41,226 nucleotides of DNA from assembly GCA_024636705.1 (NCBI GenBank), contig JAGXGN010000083.1:1-41226 (forward strand), read 5' to 3'. Positions 1 to 8,075 of the stretch are shown here, piece after piece. The position numbers were made by a program, and so were the translations under genes. A model generated the notes under the pieces. The model ran no database searches, was not told where the DNA came from, and saw only the letters and a program-made list of their open reading frames with translations. Source of the DNA: Halomonas sp. Its GTDB lineage: Bacteria; Pseudomonadota; Gammaproteobacteria; Pseudomonadales; Halomonadaceae. Numbering within the stretch: the first letter of the stretch is position 1; every line of letters begins with the position of its first letter.

Positions 1-325
1 GCACAGCGCCTTCCTCCAGGGTCTCGGTATCGGCCGCCACTTCCTCGTCCGTTGCCGTCAGTCCGGCTTGTGTTTCATCATCGGATGACGCCTCCTCGGT
101 GGCGACCTGATCGGATCCCTGCTCTTCAGCATCCGGGGCAGCATCCGGGGCATCCGCTGAAGGATCCACGCTCGTGGCCGACTCGTCCGCCGGGGCCGTC
201 TCTTGCGACTCCTCTTGTGACTCCCCGGTACCCGGGGTCGGGGTGTCGTCGCCATTGCCACAGGCGGCAAGACCCAATGGCAGCATCAGCACCAGAAGTG
301 CCGATCTCCAGGATAACTTCGGCAT
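1..325 (-). CDS. Putative lipoprotein, N-terminal part (gene continues beyond window start)
   Basis: The minus strand reads from an ATG at 325 without a stop to the window edge, so only the first 108 residues are visible. The N-terminus is a lipoprotein signal: a basic start, a hydrophobic stretch and the lipobox LAAC, with Cys22 as the probable lipidated residue. After it comes a low-complexity segment rich in Glu, Asp, Ser, Pro, Ala and Thr, including a short repeat of the type DAPDAAPDAE. This looks like a flexible acidic linker, and any folded domain must lie in the missing C-terminal part. A GGGAGAGAG ribosome binding site precedes the ATG. I cannot name a function. Residue 23 is Gly, not Asp, so the +2 rule does not favour inner-membrane retention. 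Confidence 0.7.
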   Translation of the reverse strand, partial: MPKLSWRSALLVLMLPLGLAACGNGDDTPTPGTGESQEESQETAPADESATSVDPSADAPDAAPDAEEQGSDQVATEEASSDDETQAGLTATDEEVAADTETLEEGAV

Positions 326-394
326 TCACTCTCTCCCGTTTTCGTCGAAATATGACGGGCACCACCTTGCCCATCGACCCCTGTGCCGTTCGGC

Positions 395-823
395 TCAGGT
401 GGCGAACAACTGGCCGGCTATGTCACGGAATGCCTTGAATTCGATGGCGTTGCCACTGGGATCACGAAAGAACATGGTGGCCTGCTCACCGGGTTGACCC
501 TCGAAACGGATATGGGGTTCGATCTCGAAGGTGACCCTGGCGGCTGCCAGGCGGTCGGCCAGCGCCTGCCAGTCGTCCATCTCGAGCACCACGCCAAAAT
601 GCGGGACCGGCACACCGTGTCCATCCACCGGGTTGCGATGATTTTCGATTCCCTTCTCACCCAGTGCCGGGTTCAGGTGGCAGACGAACTGGTGGCCCAG
701 GAGGTTGAAGTCGACCCAGCTATCACTGGAACGTCCTTCCGGGCAGCCCAGCACTTCGCCGTAGAAGCGTCGGGCCTCGGCGAGATCGTGGACTTGTACG
801 GCAAGGTGAAAGGGGGTCAGCAT
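395..823 (-). CDS. VOC (glyoxalase/dioxygenase fold) family protein
   Basis: The 142-residue protein starts MLTPFHLAVQVHDLAEARRF, which is the beta-alpha-beta opening of a vicinal oxygen chelate module, with His6 in the usual metal-ligand place. A second module begins near VPHFGVVLEMDDW and ends with FFRDPSGNAIEFKAF, where the Glu is the expected last ligand. The length fits a single two-module VOC subunit that dimerises. Family members include glyoxalases, dioxygenases and fosfomycin-resistance enzymes; nothing here selects a substrate, so no specific reaction is assigned. The start has GGAG about nine bases upstream. It lies downstream of the M48 protease gene with an 82-bp gap and may have its own promoter there. 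Confidence 0.85.
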   Translation of the reverse strand: MLTPFHLAVQVHDLAEARRFYGEVLGCPEGRSSDSWVDFNLLGHQFVCHLNPALGEKGIENHRNPVDGHGVPVPHFGVVLEMDDWQALADRLAAARVTFEIEPHIRFEGQPGEQATMFFRDPSGNAIEFKAFRDIAGQLFAT

Positions 824-905
824 CGCGAGATTCTCCGGTCAGTCATAAAGAAAAGGCACAAGTGCACTATCTTGAGGGCTTTGAACGGACTTGCCAAGAC
901 AAAGG

Positions 906-2783
906 CTATCGGGTCGGATCCGGTAACGGGCAACCCAGCGTCCAGGCGATGGCACTCAGCAATTCAGCCTCGCGAGGCGCTACCCGACCGTCGTGGGCCG
1001 CACAACACGCCATGGCCGCCAGCAACGGCGCTCGCTCTCGCTCGACCAGGCGTACCAGGCGTTCCATGGCCCAATCCAGGTCGGTCGCACTGGCAGGTTC
1101 GACAACGAAATCCAGGGAGACGCCGAGGCTCCTGGCCACCTGGTCGAAGGCCTCACGGTCATCGGGCTCGTCCCCCTGAGCGGCCAGTACCAGTGTCGAG
1201 AGCATCAAGGAAAGCGGCCCCGTCATGTCCTTGAGATGCCGGTCTCGTCGAGCGCGGCGTGCGCCATCGATCCCCTGGGTCACCAGTCGATGCATGGCCC
1301 ATTGAAGCGCACCGGGCTGCTGTTCCAGGGCCATCAGTCGACGAAGACAGGCACGGAAACGCGACGCCTGGGCCGCCGAGAGCTGACGAAGCACCGGCAG
1401 CGAGAGCTCGATCAGGGGGAGGCGTTGACCGGGAGAGAGTCGTCCCTGGGGCGCCGAAAGACGATCCAGTTCGACGAGCACGCCGGGGAGGGCCTGGTCT
1501 GTCAATGCCTGGCGCTGCCGCTCGCGGCTGGTCGGATCGATCCCCATCAGGATGCCATAGACCAGCGCCCGGGCGGCGAAGGGGTCATGGGCCGCCTCGA
1601 CCAAGGCGTCATCGATCTCGCCGAGTCGTTTGCGCGCCCGGGCAATATCCTCGGCACTGGGCTGACCGACGCTGGCGACCACCGCTGCCCCCAGAACACC
1701 CGCCGCCACGGCACCAGCGGTTTCGGCTCGGCCAGCAGGGGAGGCTGCGGGCTCGGGTGTTCTCGGGGCCCTGGGAGGCGGCAAGCGGCCATCCCAGTCC
1801 GGCAGGACGCGTCGGATGCGGGCATCGAGTGGCGGGTGCGTTGCCGTCAATCGTGCCAGGGAACGAACGCCGGTAGCGAAGTACAGATGACTGAACTCCT
1901 GGGCACGCACGGTGCGCAATCGAGATCCCGGAACGTGCGCCGCCAGGCGCTTCAACGCTTCCCCGATGCCATGCGGGTTGCGGGTATACTGGACGGCGCT
2001 GGCATCGGCGAGGAATTCCCGTTGGCGGCTCACCGCCGCCTTGATCAGGTTCCCGCACAGGGTGCCGGAATAGCCCACCACCATCAGACCCGCCCCCAGC
2101 CCCAGGACAGCCACATGGCCATTGCCGCGGCGCCTGACTCGCCGTCCCGAGACCGAGGAATGAAGCAGCAAGCGGCCGATGAAACCGATCACCAGGATAC
2201 CGTGCAAGAGCGCCACCAGGCGCAGATTGAGACGCATGTCACCATGCAGGATATGGCTGAATTCGTGGGCAATCACCCCTTGCAGTTCGTCACGGCCCAG
2301 GGTCTCGATGGCACCGCGAGTCACACCGATGGCGGCATCATGGTACTCGTACCCGGCGGCGAAGGCATTGATGCCCGGATCTTCCAGGAGATAGACCTCC
2401 GGCACCGGCATCCCCGAGGCAATGGCCATCTCCTCCACCACGTTCAGTAATTGGCGCTCGTCGTGATCCCGGGTGTCGATATTCAGGGGCCTTCCCCCCA
2501 AGGCCTCGGCCACCGCCGACCCACCCGAGCGAAGCTGGAGGTGGCGTGTCAGGCTCCCCAGGACCACTACCAGGATCACCCCCAGGGCAACGCTGCCCAG
2601 GAGTGCCGGATCGAGGGCCCGATCCAAGGGCTGACCCGCGTAGAGGCCACCGTCCAGCAGGACCACGGCCAGGGCAACCACCAAAGAAGCCACGAGGATC
2701 AGCGCCACCACGGCCAGCATCAGCAGGGCGACGAGTCGACCGGACAGCTTCCTGGCCTGGTCCTGGGCCTCGAAGAAATTCAT
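906..2783 (-). CDS. M48 family membrane zinc metalloprotease with C-terminal helical (TerB-like) extension
   Basis: This is a 625-residue integral membrane peptidase of the HtpX/Ste24 type. Two hydrophobic segments (about residues 15-43 and 60-80) are followed by the zinc site HEFSH at 173-177 and the third ligand Glu256 in EFLADASAV. A further hydrophobic stretch lies between them (about 185-245). It is much longer than HtpX (about 290 residues). The region after about residue 345 starts with a Pro/Ala-rich linker and ends in a conserved segment around AAHDGRVAPREAELL, which resembles TerB-type helical domains. Its stop is read before position 906, and lemA ends 13 bp upstream of its start, so the two form an operon. 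LemA-M48 pairs are common in proteobacteria; a role in membrane protein quality control is likely by family but not proven. Confidence 0.9.
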   Translation of the reverse strand: MNFFEAQDQARKLSGRLVALLMLAVVALILVASLVVALAVVLLDGGLYAGQPLDRALDPALLGSVALGVILVVVLGSLTRHLQLRSGGSAVAEALGGRPLNIDTRDHDERQLLNVVEEMAIASGMPVPEVYLLEDPGINAFAAGYEYHDAAIGVTRGAIETLGRDELQGVIAHEFSHILHGDMRLNLRLVALLHGILVIGFIGRLLLHSSVSGRRVRRRGNGHVAVLGLGAGLMVVGYSGTLCGNLIKAAVSRQREFLADASAVQYTRNPHGIGEALKRLAAHVPGSRLRTVRAQEFSHLYFATGVRSLARLTATHPPLDARIRRVLPDWDGRLPPPRAPRTPEPAASPAGRAETAGAVAAGVLGAAVVASVGQPSAEDIARARKRLGEIDDALVEAAHDPFAARALVYGILMGIDPTSRERQRQALTDQALPGVLVELDRLSAPQGRLSPGQRLPLIELSLPVLRQLSAAQASRFRACLRRLMALEQQPGALQWAMHRLVTQGIDGARRARRDRHLKDMTGPLSLMLSTLVLAAQGDEPDDREAFDQVARSLGVSLDFVVEPASATDLDWAMERLVRLVERERAPLLAAMACCAAHDGRVAPREAELLSAIAWTLGCPLPDPTR

Positions 2784-2796
2784 GGCATGGCCCCGC

Positions 2797-3393
2797 TTAG
2801 AAGTTCACACGCGGCGCCGCCTGGATCTCGGCGCTGTCCGCAAACTCCAGCAGAGCGGCATCGTCTCGATGCCCCAGCGGGCCGGCGAGCAGTACCGGCG
2901 GGAAGCTCTGCTTGTAGGTATTGTATTGCATCACCGCATCGTTGAAGGCCTGGCGCGCGAAAGCGACCCGGTTCTCGGTGCTGGTGAGGGTCTCGCTGAG
3001 CTGGCGCATGTTCTCGGCAGCCTTGAGGTCGGGATAGGCTTCCATGACCATGTTGAGACGGCCCAGGGCAGACCCCAGCGCACCTTCTGCGCTCGCGAGT
3101 TCCGCCATGGGCCCCGGCTCACCGGGTCTGGCAGCGGCGTCTTTCAGGCCGGCCAGGGCATGGTTTCGTGCCTCGGTTACCGCCTGCAGGGTCTCACGCT
3201 CGTGACTCATGTAGGCCTTGGCCGTCTCCACCAGGTTGGGAATGAGGTCATAGCGACGCTTGAGCTGGACCTCGATCTGAGCGAAGGCATTGGTATAGCG
3301 ATTCTTGAGCGTCACCAGGCGATTGTAGATGGCCACCCCATAGACCAGCAGCAGACCCAGTACCACCAGCAACACGATGGTCGTGATTCCCAT
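2797..3393 (-). CDS. lemA: LemA family protein
   Basis: This 198-residue protein has an N-terminal transmembrane anchor (residues 3-22, rich in Val and Leu) followed by the LemA signature YNRLVTLKNRYTNAFAQIEV and LKRRYDLIPNLVETAKAYM. The rest is predicted to be long helices, as in the four-helix-bundle LemA fold on the outer face of the membrane. Its length is typical. It is the first gene of a two-gene unit with the M48 protease, whose start lies 13 bp after its stop. This linkage is recurrent, and LemA is generally taken to be a partner or adaptor of the protease. The biochemical role is unknown. Confidence 0.93.
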   Translation of the reverse strand: MGITTIVLLVVLGLLLVYGVAIYNRLVTLKNRYTNAFAQIEVQLKRRYDLIPNLVETAKAYMSHERETLQAVTEARNHALAGLKDAAARPGEPGPMAELASAEGALGSALGRLNMVMEAYPDLKAAENMRQLSETLTSTENRVAFARQAFNDAVMQYNTYKQSFPPVLLAGPLGHRDDAALLEFADSAEIQAAPRVNF

Positions 3394-3459
3394 TTTCCTA
3401 TCTCCGTACCAGGGATCGTCGTGCGCATTACCGCCATGCGGCAGGACGATACTGATGAT

Positions 3460-3465
3460 ATATTA
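3460..3465 (-). promoter_or_regulatory. Candidate -10 box for lemA-M48 operon
   Basis: The minus strand reads TAATAT here inside an AT-rich island, about 65 bp before the lemA start codon. I see no good -35 hexamer at 16-18 bp. Two 9-bp direct copies of ctgcactga (3497-3505 and 3510-3518) lie upstream and could be an operator. Confidence 0.3.
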
Positions 3466-3665
3466 GTCCCGTCTCACTTCGGACGGCACCTTCGCCCTGC
3501 ACTGACGACCTGCACTGATAAATAGGCTAGCAGGATGCCACGCCAGGGTCGTCATCGGAATGTTCGAGAGGATCATCCAGGAAGCCAACATTGGCCGAAC
3601 AATTCAGGAACAATGAGCGATGCCATTCTGATGGAAATAATGACAAGACACGGAGACAAGACGCC

Positions 3666-3740
3666 ATGAAGTTTTCCCTGCAGGTGGGACTGGTGACCAT
3701 GGACGATATCGTTGACACCGTCCTCGACCCGATCGAGTGA
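3666..3740 (+). CDS. Possible 24-residue small ORF upstream of the membrane protein gene
   Basis: An ATG with GGAG about eight bases upstream opens a 24-codon frame (MKFSLQVGLVTMDDIVDTVL and four more residues) that stops 18 bp before the start of the next gene. It is acidic at the C-terminus and has no recognisable domain. It could be a leader peptide coupled to the membrane protein gene or chance. Only the ribosome binding site and the position support it. Confidence 0.25.
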   Translation: MKFSLQVGLVTMDDIVDTVLDPIE

Positions 3741-3758
3741 GGCCCAAGGCGACCTGAC

Positions 3759-4046
3759 ATGTCCGATTTCTTTGCCTCATTCGGCGCCCTGCTGGGCGAA
3801 ATCATCCGCATCATCGTGGATTTCTTCACGGGATTCTTCGGCGACCTCGGGGATTCCGGCAGATCCTTCCTGCGCGGAATGTCCCGGTCACTCGGCATTG
3901 CCCCCTCGCTGATCAACCTGCTGGTCATCGTGCTGGGCCTCTGGATGCTGTGGAAAGCGCTGCGCGCCTTCATGCGCCGGGCCCTGTTCGTCGGCGGAAT
4001 CTGGTTATTGCTGGGAGTGGTCATCCTAAGCTGGCTGATCAATTGA
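3759..4046 (+). CDS. Small membrane protein of unknown function
   Basis: This 95-residue frame encodes an amphipathic Phe-rich N-terminus (residues 3-28, FFASFGALLGEIIRIIVDFF), a polar linker with several Gly, Ser and Arg residues, and two hydrophobic segments (about 48-66 and 74-94) joined by an Arg-rich turn. It looks like a two-helix inner-membrane protein with the basic loop in the cytoplasm. I recognise no family. It stands alone on the plus strand between the lemA operon (divergent) and pepN (convergent) and is followed at once by a perfect stem-loop. The opposite strand is also open over part of this stretch, but that reading is polar and patternless, and the hydrophobic plus-strand protein is the more credible one. 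Confidence 0.65.
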   Translation: MSDFFASFGALLGEIIRIIVDFFTGFFGDLGDSGRSFLRGMSRSLGIAPSLINLLVIVLGLWMLWKALRAFMRRALFVGGIWLLLGVVILSWLIN

Positions 4047-4056
4047 GCAACCGGCT

Positions 4057-4100
4057 CACCACATGACAGCGCCGCCCGAGGGCGGCGCTGTCATGTGGTG
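4057..4100. terminator. Perfect 20-bp stem-loop between convergent genes
   Basis: The arms 4057-4076 and 4081-4100 are perfect inverted copies (20 bp) around a 4-base CGAG loop. The hairpin lies 11 bp after the stop at 4046 and 33 bp after pepN in the other direction, so it can serve both. It has no T-tract on either side, so a pure intrinsic mechanism is doubtful; it may act as a transcript-end stabiliser. Confidence 0.7.
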
Positions 4101-4132
4101 CTATCGTATGGCGAGCCCTGGAAGCGGGAGGC

Positions 4133-6766
4133 TCAGGCCAGAGCCTTCTCGACGACCTCATAGACATTCGGCGAGAGCTGCTCGGCACGGATGCGTTCGA
4201 GTTCAGCCTTCATGCGCTCCTGGCGCACCTCATCGAAGCGCTGCCAGCGCGTCAAGGGAGCGACCAGTCGTGCGGCGATCTCGGGATTGAGCCGGTTGAG
4301 CTCGATCACCACATCGGCCAGTACCCTGTAGCCCTCGCCGTCCAGCCGATGGAAATTGACGCGATTCTGGCCGGCAAAGGCACCGATCAGGGCTCGCACC
4401 CTGTTGGGATTCTTCAGCGAGAAGGCGCGATGCTCCATCAGCACCTTCAGACGCTCCAGCACATCCGCCTGGGGACGTGTCACCTGGATACTGAACCACT
4501 GATCCATGACCAGGGGGTCATGGGCCCACTTCTCGGCGAAGGCCCGCAAGGCGGGGTCGGCAAGGTCATCGCGGGAGCTGTGCGTCAGCAGGGTCAGGGC
4601 ATGGCGCACATCGGTCATGTTGTGATCGGCACCGTACTGCTCGCGGGCAAGCTCGGTCCCCGTCTCGTCCTCGATGGCCATCAGGTAGGAGAGCGCCACA
4701 TTCTTCAAGCTGCGTGAGGCGATCTGATCGGGATCCGGGGAATAGGGGGCGTCGAGACGGTTCTGCTCGTAGAGCTGCAGGAACTCGTCTCGCAGCACGC
4801 CGGCCAGGCTCTGCTTGACGAAGGTTCTCGCGGCGTGGATGGCATCCACATCGACCAGCGGCTGTTGCTCCGCAATATACGCCTCGGAGGGCAAGGTCAA
4901 CATCTCGGCGAGAACCGCCTTGTCGTCGCTCGCCTTGCCGAGCAAGCCGCGAAAGGCCTCTACCACCCGGCTATCCATGACCTTCTCCACCCCGTTGCGG
5001 TGGGCGGCGATCAGGTCATCCAGGGCGAGCATTGCCAGGCGTTGACCGGCATCCCAGCGATTGAAGTCGTCGGAGTCATGCTGGAGCAGGAAGGCCAGAT
5101 CCTCGCGGGCATAGGGGAAGCGCAGCTTGACGGGTGCCGAGAAGCCGCGCAGCAGTGAGGGAACGGGGGCTTCGGCCACATCGGTGAAGACGAACGCCTG
5201 CTCCTCCTCGCGCAGATGCAGCACGGTGTCCTTGCCGAGGGAATGGCCATCCAGCGTCAGAGAGAGGTCACGACCGGACTTGGTACCCACCAGCCCCATC
5301 CTCACGGGGATATGCAGGAGCTGTTTCTCCGGTTGGTCGGACGTTGCCGGCGTCCGCTGACGCAGCACCAGTCGATACTCCCCGGTGGCATAAGCGTACT
5401 CGCCGCTGGCGTCGATCTCCGGTGTGCCGGCCTGGGAGTACCAGCGCATGAACTGGTCCAGATCCAGGCCCGACACCTCGGCCATACAGCCGACGAAATC
5501 CTCGATGGTCACCGCCTGACCATCGAATCGCTCGAAGTAGAGGTCGCTGCCGCGCCGGAAATCCTCCCATCCCAGCAGGTTGCGCAACATCCGCACGATC
5601 TCGGCACCCTTCTCGTAGATGGTCAGGGTGTAGAAGTTGGTGATCTCGATGTAGTGATCCGGCCTCACCGGATGGGCGGTGGGACCGGCATCTTCGGCGA
5701 ACTGGGCGGTGCGGAAGAAGGAGACATCCTGAATGCGCTTGACCGGGGCGGAGTTGGTGTCGGCGCTGTAGCACTGATCGCGAAACACCGTGAAGCCCTC
5801 CTTCAGGGAGAGCTGGAACCAGTCACGACAGGTCACCCGGTTGCCCGACCAGTTGTGGAAATACTCGTGGGCGACGATACCCTCGACCCGCTGGAAGGCC
5901 GCATCGGTGGCGGTATTGGGATGCGTCAGCACCGCCGCCGAGTTGAAGATATTGAGCCCCTTGTTCTCCATGGCGCCCATGTTGAAGTCGTTGACCGCTA
6001 CGATCATGAAGAGATCCAGATCGTATTCCCGGCCATAGGTCTGCTCGTCCCATGCCATGGCGCGCTTGAGCGAGGCCATGGCATGGTCGGTCTTGTCGAG
6101 GTTCTCCTCCTCGACCCATAGCTGCAGATCGACCTCACGATCACTCAGGGTCGTGAAGCGGTCCTCGACCTTCTTCAGGTCGCCGGCCACCAGGGCAAAG
6201 AGGTAGCAGGGCTTGGGGTGGGGATCCTCCCAGGTGACGAAGTGGCGGTCGTTGGGCAGTTCTCCCCGCTCCACCGGATTGCCATTGGAGAGCAGCACCG
6301 GCTCGCGCTGACGATCACCGATCACCGTGGTGGCGAATGTCGCCATCACGTCGGGACGATCCGGATAGAAGGTGATGCGCCGGAAACCCTCGGCCTCGCA
6401 CTGGGTACAGTACATGCCACTGGACTGATAGAGGCCGGAAAGCGCGGTGTTGTCGCTGGGGGCGATCTCCACCTCGGTATCGAGCAGGAAGGCCTCCGGC
6501 ACCCGATGCACCCGCAAGCCACTGGAGCTGACCTCGTATTCGTCCTCCCCAAGTGGCTGACCATCGATGGCGATACGCCTCAGTGTCAGCTGCTCGCCAT
6601 CGAGGTCGAGCGAGGCATCGCTCTCGCTATCGGGGTGTCGTTGCAGATGCAGGCGTGATCGTACCCGGGTAGCCGAAGGATCGAGGTCGAAGGTCAATTC
6701 GGTATGCGTCACGCGATAGGCCGGGGGGCGATAATCGCTGAGGTGAATCGACTGGGGTTCGGACAT
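4133..6766 (-). CDS. pepN: Aminopeptidase N (M1 family)
   Basis: This 877-residue enzyme is close to the E. coli PepN length (870). It is a cytoplasmic zinc aminopeptidase that removes N-terminal residues from peptides in the last steps of protein turnover. The exopeptidase motif GAMEN is at 264-268. The zinc site is HEYFH at 300-304, with the third ligand Glu323 in LKEGFTVF, the 18-residue spacing expected of gluzincins. The N-terminal beta domain, catalytic domain and long alpha-helical C-terminal domain follow in the usual order. I chose the ATG at 6766 because AAAGGAG lies 10 bases upstream and the protein then begins like other PepN proteins; the frame stays open 22 codons further but with no ribosome binding site. 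A single-gene unit with its own promoter is likely. Confidence 0.97.
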   Translation of the reverse strand: MSEPQSIHLSDYRPPAYRVTHTELTFDLDPSATRVRSRLHLQRHPDSESDASLDLDGEQLTLRRIAIDGQPLGEDEYEVSSSGLRVHRVPEAFLLDTEVEIAPSDNTALSGLYQSSGMYCTQCEAEGFRRITFYPDRPDVMATFATTVIGDRQREPVLLSNGNPVERGELPNDRHFVTWEDPHPKPCYLFALVAGDLKKVEDRFTTLSDREVDLQLWVEEENLDKTDHAMASLKRAMAWDEQTYGREYDLDLFMIVAVNDFNMGAMENKGLNIFNSAAVLTHPNTATDAAFQRVEGIVAHEYFHNWSGNRVTCRDWFQLSLKEGFTVFRDQCYSADTNSAPVKRIQDVSFFRTAQFAEDAGPTAHPVRPDHYIEITNFYTLTIYEKGAEIVRMLRNLLGWEDFRRGSDLYFERFDGQAVTIEDFVGCMAEVSGLDLDQFMRWYSQAGTPEIDASGEYAYATGEYRLVLRQRTPATSDQPEKQLLHIPVRMGLVGTKSGRDLSLTLDGHSLGKDTVLHLREEEQAFVFTDVAEAPVPSLLRGFSAPVKLRFPYAREDLAFLLQHDSDDFNRWDAGQRLAMLALDDLIAAHRNGVEKVMDSRVVEAFRGLLGKASDDKAVLAEMLTLPSEAYIAEQQPLVDVDAIHAARTFVKQSLAGVLRDEFLQLYEQNRLDAPYSPDPDQIASRSLKNVALSYLMAIEDETGTELAREQYGADHNMTDVRHALTLLTHSSRDDLADPALRAFAEKWAHDPLVMDQWFSIQVTRPQADVLERLKVLMEHRAFSLKNPNRVRALIGAFAGQNRVNFHRLDGEGYRVLADVVIELNRLNPEIAARLVAPLTRWQRFDEVRQERMKAELERIRAEQLSPNVYEVVEKALA

Positions 6767-6796
6767 TCGGCAAGGCTCCTTTAAGGAATGGCCCCC

Positions 6797-6826
6797 ATTG
6801 TACGGTGCCCTTACCCCTGACCACAA
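6797..6826 (-). promoter_or_regulatory. Candidate sigma70 promoter for pepN
   Basis: On the minus strand TTGTGG (6826-6821) and TACAAT (6802-6797) are 18 bp apart. The -10 box lies about 30 bp before the pepN ATG at 6766, which would give a short leader carrying the strong AGGAG site. Confidence 0.5.
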
Positions 6827-6876
6827 AAACATGCCCCTGCTCGGCCAGTCTGCATTGCCGGATCCTGCCGACGGGC

Positions 6877-7362
6877 TCAGTCGCGGAAGTTGTCGAACTG
6901 CAAGGGCAGATCGGGGCCCGCCTCTCCCTTGAGCAATGCCATGATGGACTGTAGGTCGTCACGCTTCTTGCCGGTGACCCGGACCTTGTCACCCTGGATC
7001 TGGGCCTGGACCTTTTGCTTGCTATCCTTGATGCGCTTGACGATGTCCTTGGCCTCCTGCTGGTCCAGGCCCTGCTTGAGCTTCACCTCCTGGCGGGCAC
7101 GCACCCCGGACAGCACGGGATCCTGCACATCCATGCAACGCGCGTCGATCCCGCGGGCGATCAACTTGTTACGCAGCACATCGAGCATCTGCTTGAGCTG
7201 GAAATCGACATCGGCATCGAGGGACACCGTCTCGCCACTCAGCTCGAAACTGGCGGTGACGCCCTTGAAATCGAAGCGAGACTGGATCTCGCGGTTGGCC
7301 TGATCCACGGCGTTGGTGGCTTCGTGCTTGTCGAACTCGGACACGATATCAAAGGACGGCAT
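6877..7362 (-). CDS. yajQ: YajQ family nucleotide-binding protein
   Basis: This 161-residue protein has the standard YajQ start [20 protein letters not shown] and the segments [10 protein letters not shown] and [17 protein letters not shown]. The family has two ferredoxin-like halves, and some members (Xanthomonas, Pseudomonas) bind cyclic di-GMP and act as transcription co-regulators; whether this one does cannot be read from sequence. The ATG has AGGAG eight bases upstream. It sits between the GNAT gene (39 bp upstream) and pepN (110 bp downstream) on the same strand. Confidence 0.95.
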   Translation of the reverse strand: MPSFDIVSEFDKHEATNAVDQANREIQSRFDFKGVTASFELSGETVSLDADVDFQLKQMLDVLRNKLIARGIDARCMDVQDPVLSGVRARQEVKLKQGLDQQEAKDIVKRIKDSKQKVQAQIQGDKVRVTGKKRDDLQSIMALLKGEAGPDLPLQFDNFRD

Positions 7363-7401
7363 GAATGGCTCCTGGTCGGCGATGAATGTCGCTGGATTCT
7401 A

Positions 7402-7902
7402 TCAGCCTGCTCGCTCCACCGGGGACTCCCCCGCCGCATCGGATACGGGACTGCCGAGTGTCTTGACCATCTGCCAGGCGGCACAGCCATCGCTGTAGTA
7501 CGCCTCGAACCAGCTCTCGAGACGAAAGCCCATGCGTCGATAGAGACTCAGGGCCACCCGGTTGTCGGCTCGCACCTCCAGCCCCAGCCGCTCGACACCG
7601 CGTTCGCCGGCCGCCACTTCCAGCGCCTCCAGCAACTGCCTGCCCAGGCCGGTACCGCGGGCAGTGGGGTGCACACAGAAGGAATAGAGCCGCCCACGAC
7701 GGCTACCAAAGCGGAAAAGCAGGGTACCGTAACCCAGCAGTTGGCCCTCATCGCCCTCGGCGACCAGGGTTTCGGCATTGGCACGATTGAGCAGGTGCCA
7801 TAGCTGGCGACGACTGAAACGCTCGCTGCTGAAGGCCACCTGCTCGAGACGATTGAGGGCGTCCAGGTCGTACCCCGTCGCTTTCCGCAGGGTCACGCTC
7901 AT
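7402..7902 (-). CDS. GNAT-family N-acetyltransferase (RimI-like)
   Basis: This 166-residue single-domain protein has the acetyl-CoA pyrophosphate-binding motif in CVHPTARGTGLGRQLLEAL, followed by LGLEVRADNRVALSLYRRMG, the typical beta4-alpha3 and beta5-alpha4 regions of GNAT enzymes. It resembles RimI but lacks a clear signature for ribosomal protein S18 modification. It is transcribed divergently from the RLAN/ATP-grasp ligase gene across 173 bp. GNAT domains and RLAN-type ATP-grasp ligases are repeatedly found together, often with a C39-like peptidase fused to the GNAT domain; here the protein ends soon after the GNAT domain and no peptidase is present. Its substrate may therefore be an amino acid or peptide made with that ligase. 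Start: ATG with GGGAG eight bases upstream. Confidence 0.88.
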   Translation of the reverse strand: MSVTLRKATGYDLDALNRLEQVAFSSERFSRRQLWHLLNRANAETLVAEGDEGQLLGYGTLLFRFGSRRGRLYSFCVHPTARGTGLGRQLLEALEVAAGERGVERLGLEVRADNRVALSLYRRMGFRLESWFEAYYSDGCAAWQMVKTLGSPVSDAAGESPVERAG

Positions 7903-7965
7903 GTGGTAGCTCCCGGAAAAGATGCCGTGATGATTAGCATGGCAATAGTAGGCGACAGTGGGCAG

Positions 7966-7971
7966 TATAAT
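7966..7971 (+). promoter_or_regulatory. Consensus -10 box for the RimK-like gene
   Basis: A perfect TATAAT on the plus strand lies about 105 bp before the ATG at 8076. The best -35 candidate 17 bp upstream (CAATAG) is poor, so recognition may need an activator. The leader of about 95 nt is GC-rich with no obvious hairpin. Confidence 0.4.
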
Positions 7972-8075
7972 GAAATCTTTTCACACAAGTCAGGCCTTGC
8001 CGGCGAACCGCCTCACCGCCATGCTGATGTCCTCCCGGCCATCGTCGCCGCCCCTCCCGCCCTGCAGGATTTTCC

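Noticed and set aside
3527-4042. A minus-strand frame of 171 codons opposite the small membrane protein
   Set aside because: Composition is rich in Ser, Arg and Pro with no pattern, whereas the plus-strand reading gives clean transmembrane helices followed by a stem-loop.
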